Positions 25,858-35,285 are shown, numbered from the stretch's first letter. The stretch is 64,000 nucleotides of DNA from JAVKBW01 sp040222995 (GCA_040222995.1 JAVKBW010000016.1:310001-374000), one strand, 5' to 3'. Numbers and translations: made by a program. Notes: generated by a model from the letters alone, not told the origin.

Positions 25858-27194
25858 TGGGCGCGCTCCGTTTCGAGTTTGCTCAACTGATCTTCTAGGA
25901 AGGCGTAGCGGGCATCGCCTTTCAGCGAATCCGCCGCCTCGTAAACGTCGCCAACCTTTTTCTGAAGCTCGGTCATGAAGTTTTCGTCCGACATGCCGTC
26001 CGGCAGAGGCGCATACAAAACCGTATCGCTGCCAAAGGTTGGTATTGGGTTCCTGTACAGGGCGGTGGCGGATGCCGGCGGCGCGCCGTTCTGCAATGCC
26101 CTGATTTCCTTGCGCAGGCGGTTGCGGTACATGACAACGCCCCTGTCGGTCCAGGCCAGTTGTTCCCGCTTGTGCGGGCTGATCCGGCCCTGGCCGACAA
26201 AGGCTTCGTAATCGCCCGGATTCCGTTGACGCTCCTCGTAGGGCCGGTCTTTCAGCTCGCCGATGTCGATGCGTTCGAGCGCTTCCGGTGTTCGCCATTC
26301 GTCGCGCGCCTGTTCCGCCCGCGAATTGAAATGGCGGAGCGCCAGGATCGTCGTGTTCTCGTCGTCGATCGGCACCACCCAGCGGGTAAACGTGCCGCGC
26401 CCGAAGTATTTGGACTTGTCGCCGTCGGTGTTTTCGTACACCGCGCCGGCCTGGGTGAAGTTCGGCAGAATGATATCATTGCAGTTGACCCAGACCAGAT
26501 CGTCGACGCGGCGGGCTTTCGTATAGAAGAAACCTGTCGGCCGTTCCCGCCAGTCCATGATCGGAAAGATACCCAGCTTTTCCGAAAACTGGACGATATT
26601 GACCCGCGTGTGCAGAAACACGACGTGATACGGGTCCATCGAATTCTCGGCAATCTGTAGCCAGTTACACGGCTGGGTCACTTCATAGGGAATGATCTCG
26701 CCGCCTTCGATGTCGCACGTATCGTATTCCGGAAACGGGGGCATTTCTTCCGGCGGGCCAAGATAGGCGAAGATCAGCCCCTTGTATTCCCTGGTCGGAT
26801 AGGCGCCGAGTCGAACCTTCCTTTTGACCTGTTCTTCCGCCGGTTCCGCAGGCGCGGCCAGCAGGGACCCGTCGATGCCGTATTCCCAGCCGTGATAGCA
26901 ACATCGGATACCGCAATCAGTGACGATTCCGAATTCCAGCGAAGCGTTGCGATGTCGGCATTGTTTGTGAACAAGACCGTAGGCGCCTTCTTTTGTGCGA
27001 AACAGTACTAGATCCTCGCCGAACCGTGTCAGGGGCAGCGGGACATCTTTTACCTGATACGCAATAGCGACTGGATGCCAGAAACGGCGCATGTATTCGC
27101 CGCATGGGGTTCCGCGGCCGATACAGGCGAGCTCCGCGTCATAGTCGCCTGTAAGATCTTCATAGTAACCGGTGTACTTCAGTTCCTTAGACAT
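25854..27194 (-). CDS. Rieske non-haem iron oxygenase, alpha subunit (phthalate-dioxygenase type, second copy)
   Basis: 446 residues from the ATG at 27194, which has a GGAAGGG site upstream; an in-frame ATG at 27266 lies inside the structured leader and is unlikely. The Rieske motif is CRHRNASLEFG...RCCYHGWEYG. The mononuclear iron site is NWLQIAENSMDPYHVVFLH. It is a paralogue of the 22350-23723 product over its full length, including the C-terminal extension (GSDTVLYAPLPDG). It is first in a four-gene leftward operon, with a 3-way-junction RNA in its leader at 27231-27317. Confidence 0.88.
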   Translation of the reverse strand: MSKELKYTGYYEDLTGDYDAELACIGRGTPCGEYMRRFWHPVAIAYQVKDVPLPLTRFGEDLVLFRTKEGAYGLVHKQCRHRNASLEFGIVTDCGIRCCYHGWEYGIDGSLLAAPAEPAEEQVKRKVRLGAYPTREYKGLIFAYLGPPEEMPPFPEYDTCDIEGGEIIPYEVTQPCNWLQIAENSMDPYHVVFLHTRVNIVQFSEKLGIFPIMDWRERPTGFFYTKARRVDDLVWVNCNDIILPNFTQAGAVYENTDGDKSKYFGRGTFTRWVVPIDDENTTILALRHFNSRAEQARDEWRTPEALERIDIGELKDRPYEERQRNPGDYEAFVGQGRISPHKREQLAWTDRGVVMYRNRLRKEIRALQNGAPPASATALYRNPIPTFGSDTVLYAPLPDGMSDENFMTELQKKVGDVYEAADSLKGDARYAFLEDQLSKLETERAQ

Positions 27195-27230
27195 TTTTAC
27201 AACCCTTCCGATGACCCGGGGAGAGGCATC

Positions 27231-27317
27231 CATTGAGCAAAGCATGGCCGATCCGCCGAACGGCAATGACCGTTCGGCTAATCCATGCCCCGACCCGAAA
27301 GTCGGGTCAGCTCAATG
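27231..27317 (-). ncRNA. Structured 5' leader RNA with three-way junction (candidate riboswitch, class unknown)
   Basis: All helices are perfectly Watson-Crick paired. P1: 27231-27238 with 27310-27317 (CATTGAGC/GCTCAATG, 8 bp). P2: 27242-27247 with 27283-27288 (6 bp). P3 stacked on P2: 27255-27263 with 27270-27278 (9 bp, 6-base loop). P4: 27292-27298 with 27302-27308 (7 bp, 3-base loop). P1 closes the junction of the P2-P3 arm and P4. The P3 loop (on the - strand UCAUUG) could pair with CAAUG in the P1 3' arm, giving a competing pseudoknot. It ends 36 bases before the oxygenase start codon. No U-run follows, so it is not an intrinsic terminator. Confidence 0.6.
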
Positions 27318-27383
27318 CGGGGCTGTTGCGCGTGCGCATCTGCTTTGTGGCATCCGTGCCGTAGACACCTGTCAGGAACATTT

Positions 27384-29807
27384 TCAAGCTCTCATTCGTG
27401 AACCGCTAGGATCGTAGAGTATATCACTCTGTAATGTCGCGGGATAGCGTTCTCCGAGAATTTCGACTGAATATCCATCGCCCGGAATATTGGCGGCGGG
27501 ATCGATGTAGGCGAGGGCGATGGTTTTGCCGACCGCTGCGCCGTAACCGCCGGACGTGACATAGCCGATATAGTCGTCGCCTTTGAAAATCGCCTCGTCG
27601 CCCCAGACGCAGCGGTCGCCTGCATCCACGGTCAGGGTGACGCGTATTTCCTTCGGGCTGTTCTTCTTTCGCTCCTCGATAACCGCATCGCGGCCGATGA
27701 AGACTGCTTTGTCGGTTTTGACGAACCGGCCAAGCCCGGCTTCATCCGCCGTGTAGTCGCCGGCAAGCTCCAGTCCCCAGGCCGGGAATGATTTTTCGAG
27801 GCGTGACCACATCAGGGCTCGCGTGCCGACGGGTTTCAGGCCAAATTCCTGTCCGGCTTCGACAAGACAGTCATAAAGGGCGACCTGATGTTCCGGGTTG
27901 CAATACAATTCATAGCCGGCCTCGCCGGTGAACGAGACCCGGATCGCCAGGACGTCCCTCGATTCGCCGGTATCAAGTGTTTTGGCGGTCATGAACGGAA
28001 AGGCTTCCGTGCCGACATCGTCCTTTGTCACTTTCTGCAGCAGCGCCGGCGCGTTCGGGCCGGCGATGTGCAGGGTGCACAGATCGCCGGAACGGTTGGT
28101 TATCGCTACGGTGTCCGGCGGCGGATTGGCCCTGAAATGACGCAGATAGGAAAGCTGCATCACGTCCGACCCGAACAGCATGTACTTGTCATCGTCAAGA
28201 CAGGCGACGGACAGGTCGCCAATCAGCTTGCCTTTCGGGCTTAGCATCGGCGACAGCACGACACGGCCATGTTTCCGGGGCATTCTGTTAGCAAGTATAG
28301 AATCCAGCCAGTCGGCGGCGCCCGGCCCTTCAACGGCAATCTTGGCAAGCGCCGAGAATTCCAGCAGCCCGACCGAGTTGCGGATCGTCTTGCATTCCTC
28401 GACCACGGTATCGAACCAGTTCGGCTTACCGAAGGTCAGCGTATCGACGGGTGCCGTTCCCACCGGAGCGAACCATGTCGGGTATTCCATGCCGAAACTC
28501 TGGCCGAAACCGGCATTCGCATCCTTCAGTCGATCATAGACCGGCGGCTTTTCGATCGGCCGGCCGACATCGAATTCCTGATAGGGATAGATGCGCATCG
28601 ACCGGTTCTCGTAGAAGTAGGCCGTTGTCGCCTTGGTATAGGCCGGCGTCGCCCAGTCGCCGTAGCGGGCAACGTCCCAGCAGAAGATGTCGAAGGGCGG
28701 TTCGCCCTCGACCATCCATTCCGCCATCACCATGCCGATACCCGCGCCCTGGTTGAACCCGGTCATTACGCCGTTGGCGCAGAAGTAGTTGGTAAGCGCC
28801 GGATGCGGGCCGATCAGAGGCCCCAGATCGGGCGAGAAGATCATCGGCCCGTTGATGACCCGCTTCACCCCGGCGGTTCCGACGACCGGAAGACATTCGA
28901 TGGCTTTTTCGAAATTGTACTCCATCCGCTCCAGTTCGTTCGGCAGCAGCTCGTGGGCGAAGTCCAGCGGCGTGCCGTTTTCCGACCAGTGCACGCATTT
29001 GCCTTCATACGCGCCCAGCAGCATGCCTTTTCCTTCCTGGCGGGCATAGACATTGTATTCGTTGTCGTTGATCTGCGGCAGTTCGAAATCCATCGCCTCG
29101 ATCTCGGGAATGGATTCGGTTACCAGATAATGGTGTTCGACCGGCAGTAGCGGCAGGGATATGCCGGCGAGAGCGGCTACTTCCCGACCCCACAGGCCGG
29201 CCGCATTGACCAGATATTCCGCGTGAATGGTGCCCTGTTCGGTGACGACATCCCATCCGCCGTCCGCGCGTGGATTTGTCTCGATGACCGGGCAGTGGCG
29301 GACGATGGTTGCACCGAGTTTCCGCGCCGCGGCGGCGAAGGCCTGGGTCGCGCTGGCGGGGTCCACATGACCGCCTTCTTCTTCCCACAGAACGGAATGC
29401 AGGGGCGTCGTGTCCAGTACCGGGCAGCGCTCCTTCGCTTCCTTCATGGATATGAAATCGCATTCGATGCCAAGACGCCGAACGGCGCTCATCAGCACGA
29501 CATTGCTGTCGTACTCGTCCTTGTTGCGGCAGAGGTTGATTCCTCCGGTCTTGTGCAATCCGAGCGACTGGCCGCTTTCCGCTTCGATTTCCGGATAGAT
29601 ATCGTAGGTGTATTTGTGAATCGCGGCGACGGCGCTTGGCCCGGTAACGGTGAACAATCCGCCGGCGGCATGCCAGGACGAACCCGATGTCAGTTCGCTT
29701 CGCTCGATCAGCGCGATATCGGTCCACCCTTTTTTAGCCAGATGATACAGAATGCTGCAGCCGACAATGCCGCCGCCGATTACAACAACTCGTGCCTGGT
29801 TGATCAT
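27384..29807 (-). CDS. Dimethylglycine/sarcosine dehydrogenase-like flavoprotein with GcvT domain
   Basis: 807 residues. The N-terminal FAD domain begins VVVIGGGIVGCSILYHLAKKGW. The motif GSSWHAAGG carries the His that binds FAD covalently in the family. From about residue 430 a GcvT-type folate-binding domain follows. Such enzymes oxidatively remove an N-methyl group (dimethylglycine to sarcosine, or sarcosine to glycine) and pass the one-carbon unit to tetrahydrofolate. A TGTGATCACA-type operator pair lies upstream at 29875-30000. The leftward Rieske operon follows after the structured leader. Confidence 0.86.
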   Translation of the reverse strand: MINQARVVVIGGGIVGCSILYHLAKKGWTDIALIERSELTSGSSWHAAGGLFTVTGPSAVAAIHKYTYDIYPEIEAESGQSLGLHKTGGINLCRNKDEYDSNVVLMSAVRRLGIECDFISMKEAKERCPVLDTTPLHSVLWEEEGGHVDPASATQAFAAAARKLGATIVRHCPVIETNPRADGGWDVVTEQGTIHAEYLVNAAGLWGREVAALAGISLPLLPVEHHYLVTESIPEIEAMDFELPQINDNEYNVYARQEGKGMLLGAYEGKCVHWSENGTPLDFAHELLPNELERMEYNFEKAIECLPVVGTAGVKRVINGPMIFSPDLGPLIGPHPALTNYFCANGVMTGFNQGAGIGMVMAEWMVEGEPPFDIFCWDVARYGDWATPAYTKATTAYFYENRSMRIYPYQEFDVGRPIEKPPVYDRLKDANAGFGQSFGMEYPTWFAPVGTAPVDTLTFGKPNWFDTVVEECKTIRNSVGLLEFSALAKIAVEGPGAADWLDSILANRMPRKHGRVVLSPMLSPKGKLIGDLSVACLDDDKYMLFGSDVMQLSYLRHFRANPPPDTVAITNRSGDLCTLHIAGPNAPALLQKVTKDDVGTEAFPFMTAKTLDTGESRDVLAIRVSFTGEAGYELYCNPEHQVALYDCLVEAGQEFGLKPVGTRALMWSRLEKSFPAWGLELAGDYTADEAGLGRFVKTDKAVFIGRDAVIEERKKNSPKEIRVTLTVDAGDRCVWGDEAIFKGDDYIGYVTSGGYGAAVGKTIALAYIDPAANIPGDGYSVEILGERYPATLQSDILYDPSGSRMRA

Positions 29808-29874
29808 GGTCTCTCCAACGCCTGAAATAGTGATAGTGTTTCAACAAGTGCCGGAGGCACGCATGTTTTCATAG

Positions 29875-30000
29875 TGTGATCACGACAAAGATTAGCGGGA
29901 AAAATCACCGTCGGGCAAACCATTTATTCCTTATTTCATAATGGATACAGAAAGAATTGATCTTTCCCGCCAGTCAGTGAATATGTATTTTGTGATCACA
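29875..30000. promoter_or_regulatory. Two GntR-type operators, divergent promoter region
   Basis: TGTGATCACG (29875-29884, 9 of 10 matches) and an exact TGTGATCACA (29991-30000) lie between the flavoprotein gene (leftward) and the second MttB gene (rightward). They are placed to control one promoter each. They belong to the palindrome family seen upstream of the GntR gene at 45321. Confidence 0.75.
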
Positions 30001-30034
30001 GTTGTTGCTGTTCAAACCAAGGGAGTATTATGAC

Positions 30035-31588
30035 ATGACCGAAGGAACCAGGGAAAGAGGCCGGCGTAGCGGCGGCAGAAAAAACATCTCGGTAACGCGG
30101 GGCGCGACGGGGCCGCCACAATTGCCGTTCGGGGCAATCAAGAATCCCTATCCGCCCTTCAACATACTCAGTGACGATCAGGTGCAGGCAATTCACGAAA
30201 CCTCGCTGGATATTCTGCAGGATATCGGCATGCGGGTTCAAAATCTTGAATCGCGGGAACTTCTAAAAAAAGCCGGCGCCGACATTGATGTCGAGTCCGA
30301 GGATCTTAAGCTTGACCGGCATTTCGTGGAAGAAATGATAACGGGTCTGGCATCGGAATTCGATGTTATTGCCAGAAACCCGGAAAAAACCCTGACGGTC
30401 GGCGGCAATAATCTTTGTTTCGCGACGGTTTGCGGCCCTGGCTTTGTCAGCGACCTGGATAACGGCCGGCGGCGCGGCACTTACGACAAGATGTGCGATT
30501 TCATCAAGATCGCCCATATGCTGAATATCGTTCAGCACGAAGGCGGCGCCGGGTTGGAGCCGCAGGATCTGCCTGCTGTCAGCCGGCACATGGATATGAT
30601 GTACGCGCAGATCACCCTGACGGACAAGGGCTGGTATCCGTGCTGGCTGAACAGCGGGCCGCGCGCCCGTGATGTCATCGAAATGACAAAGATCGCGCTC
30701 GGCCTGTCGGAAGAGGAACTGATCAACACCCCGACCATTCAAAGCGGCGTAAACACGAATTCCCCGCTTTTGCTGGACGACGATCTCGCTTCCGGCATGA
30801 TCGAACTGGCGCGGGCCGGACAGCCGATTTGTGTGACGCCATTCACGCTGGCCGGCGCAATGAGTCCGATCACGCTGGCGGGCACGCTGGCGCAGCAGAA
30901 TGCGGAAGTGCTGTTGTCGGCCTGTATCGTCCAGGCGGCGCGGCGCGGCACGCCGATGATCTACGGCCATTTCGCCAGCAATGTGGATATGAAGACAGGG
31001 TCGCCTGCCTTTGGAACACCGGAATACGTGAAAACAATGCTCGCTTCGGCACAGATGGCGCGTTTCTATGGCTGGCCATTCCGGTCGAGCAACGCGACAG
31101 CGGCACAGTCCGTCGACGCCCAGGCAAGCTATGAAAGCATGATGTCGCTATGGGGAAATGTACTGTCCCACACCAACATCGTGCTGCATGGTTTCGGCTG
31201 GCTGGAAGGTGGACTGACCTGTTCGTTCGAAAAAATGATTCTCGACGCCGAACTGGTGCAAATGCTGGTGGAAACCCTGAAACCTATCGGATTCACCAAG
31301 GCCGATCTGGCGGTTGAGGCCATTGCCGATGTCGGCGCGGGCGGTCATTTCTTCGGCACGCAGCATACGATGGAACGATATCAGAACGCCTTCTATTCGC
31401 CGATGATTTCTGACTGGCGGAATTTCGAAACCTGGGAGGAAGCCGGGTCGAAGACCGCGACGCAGCGGGCCAACGGCGTCTGGAAGGAACTGCTGAAAGC
31501 CTATGAAAAGCCGCCCATCGATCAGGCGATCGAGGAAGAGCTGCAGGCCTACATGGCGCATCGCCGTGAGGACTATGCCGCGGCCTGA
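30035..31588 (+). CDS. MttB-superfamily methyltransferase without pyrrolysine (2 of 3)
   Basis: 517 residues. I start at the ATG at 30035 (AGGGAG 10 bases upstream) rather than the TTG at 30002, which overlaps the operator region. The N-terminus is Arg-rich (TRERGRRSGGRK), and the core motifs match the 20806 product closely (VCGPGFVSDLDNGRRRGTY, HFASNVDMKTGSPAFGTPE, GAGGHFFGTQHTMERYQNAF). No in-frame stop replaces pyrrolysine. It is divergent from the dimethylglycine-dehydrogenase-like gene under a shared operator region, and a terminator follows at 31616-31651. Confidence 0.87.
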   Translation: MTEGTRERGRRSGGRKNISVTRGATGPPQLPFGAIKNPYPPFNILSDDQVQAIHETSLDILQDIGMRVQNLESRELLKKAGADIDVESEDLKLDRHFVEEMITGLASEFDVIARNPEKTLTVGGNNLCFATVCGPGFVSDLDNGRRRGTYDKMCDFIKIAHMLNIVQHEGGAGLEPQDLPAVSRHMDMMYAQITLTDKGWYPCWLNSGPRARDVIEMTKIALGLSEEELINTPTIQSGVNTNSPLLLDDDLASGMIELARAGQPICVTPFTLAGAMSPITLAGTLAQQNAEVLLSACIVQAARRGTPMIYGHFASNVDMKTGSPAFGTPEYVKTMLASAQMARFYGWPFRSSNATAAQSVDAQASYESMMSLWGNVLSHTNIVLHGFGWLEGGLTCSFEKMILDAELVQMLVETLKPIGFTKADLAVEAIADVGAGGHFFGTQHTMERYQNAFYSPMISDWRNFETWEEAGSKTATQRANGVWKELLKAYEKPPIDQAIEEELQAYMAHRREDYAAA

Positions 31589-31615
31589 ACACCTGCGTCT
31601 GTTTTTTTCTATTCC

Positions 31616-31651
31616 GGCCGGCTGTATTGCGCAGCCGGCCGCTTCGTTTTT
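31616..31651 (+). terminator. Intrinsic terminator after second MttB gene
   Basis: Arms GGCCGGCTG (31616-31624) and CAGCCGGCC (31632-31640) form a perfect 9-bp stem with a 7-base loop. They are followed within a few bases by a TTTTT run. Confidence 0.8.
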
Positions 31652-31831
31652 GCTGTCATGTCCGGCTCAGTCAGGCACAGGCGCGCATTTGGCTTCACAG
31701 GCAATCGCGACAAATTTTTGCATGTTTTGCGATACCTGAAGTGTCATACTGCAGCGCAACATTATCGGACTTACGGGCAGGCCAGCCTGCCGCAGCGGGC
31801 TGCGGCCGCCATTAAATCAAGGAAAACCAAC

Positions 31832-32614
31832 ATGTTAAAAGGAAAGGCAGCTATTGTTACCGGGTCCACAAGCGGAATCGGCCTGGGAATAGCAGAAGCG
31901 CTGGCAGGCGCGGGTTGCAATGTGATGTTGAACGGTTTCGGCGATGCGCTAGAGATCGAAGAGATACGCGCCGGTATTGAAACTAAAAACGGTGTCAAGG
32001 TTCACTACAATGATGCCGATATGTCGAAGCCCGAATGCGTTACCGCCATGGTCAGACAGGCTGAAGCCGATTTCGGGTCGGTCGATATTCTCGTCAACAA
32101 TGCGGGGATCCAGTTTGTTTCGCCGATCGAGGATTTCCCGGATGAAACCTACAATTCGATCATTGCGATCAACATGTCGTCGAACTGGCATGCAATCAAG
32201 GCGGCGATACCCGGCATGAAGGCCAGAAAATGGGGACGGATCATCAATATCTCGTCAGCGCATGGTCTTGTCGCCTCGCCCTACAAGACAGCCTATGTCA
32301 TGGCAAAGCACGGGGTGATCGGCCTGACCAAGACGGTTGCGCTGGAAGTCGCGGAAGAGGGCATTACCTGCAATGCGATCTGTCCGGGATATGTTCGCAC
32401 GCCGCTTGTCGAAAAGCAGATTCCAGACACGGCAAGAACCCGCGGCATCACGGAAGAAGAGGTCGTTCGCGATGTCATGCTTGCCGGCCAGGCGACAAAA
32501 CAGTTCGTGACTGTCGAGCAACTGGGCGCTCTGGCCGTTTTTCTCTCGACCGATTCCGCCTCGCAGATTACCGGGGCTTCCTTGCCTGTCGACGGCGGCT
32601 GGACCGCACGCTGA
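31832..32614 (+). CDS. bdhA: D-3-hydroxybutyrate dehydrogenase (SDR family)
   Basis: 260 residues from the ATG at 31832 behind AAGGA. NAD-binding GSTSGIGLG, NNAG, and the catalytic Ser...Tyr-x3-Lys (SSAHGLVASPYKTAYVMAKHG) are all present. The lid segment RTPLVEKQIPDTARTRGITE and C-terminal LPVDGGWTAR are typical of 3-hydroxybutyrate dehydrogenase, which interconverts 3-hydroxybutyrate and acetoacetate in PHB and ketone-body turnover. It appears monocistronic, and its link to amine metabolism is not evident. Confidence 0.87.
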   Translation: MLKGKAAIVTGSTSGIGLGIAEALAGAGCNVMLNGFGDALEIEEIRAGIETKNGVKVHYNDADMSKPECVTAMVRQAEADFGSVDILVNNAGIQFVSPIEDFPDETYNSIIAINMSSNWHAIKAAIPGMKARKWGRIINISSAHGLVASPYKTAYVMAKHGVIGLTKTVALEVAEEGITCNAICPGYVRTPLVEKQIPDTARTRGITEEEVVRDVMLAGQATKQFVTVEQLGALAVFLSTDSASQITGASLPVDGGWTAR

Positions 32615-32664
32615 TAGTCGTTTCGGAACAGGTGTGTCAGTTTCAGGTGTTCCGGAGCCGGAGC

Positions 32665-32696
32665 AAAAAAAAGAGACCGGCCCCGGGGCCGGTCTC
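32665..32696 (-). terminator. Strong intrinsic terminator for the orphan binding protein
   Basis: A 24-bp perfect palindrome (32673-32696; arms GAGACCGGCCCC and its complement) is followed, on the - strand, by eight T (32672-32665). It lies 27 bp after the stop of the leftward peptide-binding protein gene. Confidence 0.9.
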
Positions 32697-32723
32697 AGTC
32701 GTATAGTCGTCAGGGTAGGAGGA

Positions 32724-34313
32724 TCAGGTGAGCCACCAGCGTTCGATCAACTTGTAGCCATCGAACTCCCAGTTGCCCGCAACCTTGGGCGGATGCCGGA
32801 CATTATCCCGGAACGCCAGGATATGATTGGCGAACAGGTGGATGATCGACGGGCAATCGTCCCGGCAGATCGCCTGCATTTCATGGTACATGTCGCGCCG
32901 AGTTGCCGTGTTCAATTCCCCACGCGCCTGCTTGAGCAGCGTGTTGAACCGTTCGTTCTGCCAGTAGGATTCATTCCAGTTCGATTCAGCGGAATACCCT
33001 TGCGTGAACATCCAGTCTTCCGTCGGACGGCCGGACCAGTAACTGGCGGACCATGGCGCTTTCAGCCAGACATCCGACCAGTAGCCGTCATCCGGCGCGC
33101 GTTTCGGCTTGATCTTGATGCCGGCTTTTGCCGCGTGTTCGGCATACAGCACCGTTGTATCGACCGCACCGGCATAGAGGCCGTCGGACGCAATCAACTC
33201 CACTTCAATGCCTTCCATACCGGCCTGTTTCAAATGCCACTTCGCTTTTTCCGGATCGTAGGCGCGTTGCGGCAGATCGGCATTGTAGAAGCGGTTGGCC
33301 GGGCTGATCGGGTGATCGTTGCCGAGCGACCCGCGGCCGCGCAGAACCTTGCGCAGCACTTCTTCACGATCTAGCGAGAGTTTCAGCGCCATCCGAAGGT
33401 CTTTGTTTGTGTACGGTTCCAGGTCGCCCCGCATCGGGAACGTGTAATGCTGGGTCGATACGGTATCCTCGACCGTGATGCCCGGCTTTTTGGCCAGCAG
33501 ATCCGCCGTCTTGGCTTCGATATCGCCGGAAACGTCCAATGCATCCGTAACCAGCGCATTGGTACGGGCAGTTGAATCGGCGATCACCAGAACTTCTGCG
33601 CTATCGACATGTGCCTTGCCATCGATGAAGTAGTTCGGGTTGCGCTTGTATTTCGCACTGACGCCGGGTTCGAAGCTTTCGATGGAATAGGCGCCCGCAC
33701 CGACGCCGCTGAGGTCGACGTCATCGCCCTTGGCCGGCATGATCGACAGCGACGAAGCGCTGAGACCGAACGGGAAGTCCGCATTGCCTTCGTTGAGTGT
33801 GAAGATGACGGTGTCTTTGCCGTCAGCCTGCATGTCGGTAATCGTATCGGCAAACGACTTCATCGCCGACTTTGAATTCTCGCCCTGGTGCCGGCGAAGG
33901 GAATGAATGACGTCGGTGGAGTCGACCGTCTTGCCATTGTGGAACTCGACGCCCTTGCGAAGCTTGAACACCCATTTGTCCGGTGAGCCGTCGGCTTCGA
34001 AGCTTTCCGCCAGCAGGGGTTCTAGCTGACCCTCGGCGTTCACCTCGGTCAACTGCGTATAGGCGGTATACCACATCAGGTTCACGAAGCCGCTGCTTAG
34101 CGTTGCCGGGTCGGTGCTGTCCGTTGTGGACCCCTGTACGGAACCGATACGCATGTGGCCGCCCTTTTGCGGTGCTTCCGCTTTCGCTTCTTCCGAAAGC
34201 AGGCCGGCAGGAACGGCGGCAAGAGCCCCGATTGCAGCCGCTCGCTGAATGAAAGTGCGGCGTCCGATACGGCCTTCCGCAAACTGTTTCTGTAGCTTTT
34301 CAAATGATGACAT
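32724..34313 (-). CDS. ABC transporter substrate-binding protein, family 5 (peptide/nickel type), orphan
   Basis: 529 residues with a Tat signal (IGRRTFIQRAAAIGALAAVP). The mature part has the SBP_bac_5 fold (DPATLSSGFVNLMWYTAYTQL, WVFKLRKGVEFHNGK, LDREEVLRKVLRGRG). No permease or ATPase genes accompany it; it sits between its own terminator and a divergent Lrp-type regulator. Three copies of the GntR-type palindrome lie upstream (34411, 34462, 34492). It must therefore use membrane subunits encoded elsewhere, or act as a sensor or scavenger. Confidence 0.88.
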   Translation of the reverse strand: MSSFEKLQKQFAEGRIGRRTFIQRAAAIGALAAVPAGLLSEEAKAEAPQKGGHMRIGSVQGSTTDSTDPATLSSGFVNLMWYTAYTQLTEVNAEGQLEPLLAESFEADGSPDKWVFKLRKGVEFHNGKTVDSTDVIHSLRRHQGENSKSAMKSFADTITDMQADGKDTVIFTLNEGNADFPFGLSASSLSIMPAKGDDVDLSGVGAGAYSIESFEPGVSAKYKRNPNYFIDGKAHVDSAEVLVIADSTARTNALVTDALDVSGDIEAKTADLLAKKPGITVEDTVSTQHYTFPMRGDLEPYTNKDLRMALKLSLDREEVLRKVLRGRGSLGNDHPISPANRFYNADLPQRAYDPEKAKWHLKQAGMEGIEVELIASDGLYAGAVDTTVLYAEHAAKAGIKIKPKRAPDDGYWSDVWLKAPWSASYWSGRPTEDWMFTQGYSAESNWNESYWQNERFNTLLKQARGELNTATRRDMYHEMQAICRDDCPSIIHLFANHILAFRDNVRHPPKVAGNWEFDGYKLIERWWLT

Positions 34314-34745
34314 TTAGCTCTCCCGTGTTCATGTCCAAAGCCGCCGGTCGCGGCGGTGCTGTTCTTCGCTTCACAACTTGGTCTTTAGTTTCAAAACTTG
34401 TTTTTCTATCTGTGATCACAGCATAACTAAAACCAAAACCAAAGCAAAACTGCGAACAAATAGTGATTACAATGGTTTATCCCGCCTGTTGTGCGATCAC
34501 AATTTTTATCATAACACAATGATTATCAATATGAACAAAAAATTACACAATACGTAGGAAAAACAGAGACCGGTACCCGAGTAGCCCTGTTTATTGTTAT
34601 AAATGTTGCAGTATTCGAAAAATATAGACAATTAAATGCGGATAGCGCAAAGTGGTGCTCATAGATACACAAATCAGGGGGCGGAACGATTATCAGCCGG
34701 GCAAAAAAGAAGGTCGTCAGCAGCGGTTCCACGGGCGATTCCGAG
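34314..34745. promoter_or_regulatory. AT-rich divergent control region with three operators
   Basis: 432 bp with clearly lower GC than the rest of the window and no gene. It holds an exact TGTGATCACA (34411-34420), TGCGATCACA (34492-34501, 9 of 10) and AGTGATTACA (34462-34471, 8 of 10). The exact copy is nearest the binding-protein gene. The spread over 90 bp would allow cooperative or looping repression. Confidence 0.72.
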
Positions 34746-35237
34746 ATGCTCGGATCGCAGCGTATGCGTGCCCTGTCGTCTCCTCTGGATGAATTGAACA
34801 AGAACATCGTGAAAATGCTGCAACGGGATGGCCGCATTCCCTTCAAGGAAATGGCCGAGGCCCTGGATGTATCCGAAGGCACGGTCAGGAACCGTGTGAA
34901 CTGGATGAAACAGTCCGGCATGCTGAAAATCGTGGCGATCGCTGATCCGTCCGCGTTTCACTACCGGTCGGATGCGATGCTGGGTGTCAAGGTTGCCTCC
35001 GGTTTCTCACCGAAGCAGGTGGCGGCGCGTCTTTCCGATCTGAATGAAGTTGTTTACTCGATCTGGGTATCCGGCCGATTCGACCTGCTGGTGGAAATCG
35101 TTACCGATACGGAAGAAGAGTTTCTGGAGTTTCTGGAAAACCAGTTTTTCGATCAAAAGGATGTGGACGGAGTTGAGGTGATGACCTGCCTGTCCATGTT
35201 CAAAAACCAGTTCTTGCTGAAACGCGATATGGAATAG
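34746..35237 (+). CDS. Lrp/AsnC-family transcriptional regulator
   Basis: 163 residues. The N-terminal AsnC-type HTH is LDELNKNIVKMLQRDGRIPFKEMAEALDVSEGTVRNRV, followed by the RAM ligand-binding domain. The ATG at 34746 lacks a good ribosome site. The frame is open upstream to before 34680 but contains no ATG, GTG or TTG there, only an ATT behind AGGGGG, so the start is uncertain. It precedes the glutamine-synthetase-like gene by 48 bp and probably controls that operon. Confidence 0.82.
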   Translation: MLGSQRMRALSSPLDELNKNIVKMLQRDGRIPFKEMAEALDVSEGTVRNRVNWMKQSGMLKIVAIADPSAFHYRSDAMLGVKVASGFSPKQVAARLSDLNEVVYSIWVSGRFDLLVEIVTDTEEEFLEFLENQFFDQKDVDGVEVMTCLSMFKNQFLLKRDME

Positions 35238-35285
35238 CCGATCAGCAAGCGATGACATTGAAACAGGAATTTGGGAGATATTGAA

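Noticed and set aside
27255..27308. The two hairpins after the flavoprotein gene as intrinsic terminators
   Set aside because: No T-run follows either hairpin on either strand, and both are nested within a perfect outer stem, which points to a folded leader.
30002..30034. TTG start for the second MttB gene
   Set aside because: It abuts the operator, has no ribosome site, and the ATG at 30035 has AGGGAG at good spacing.
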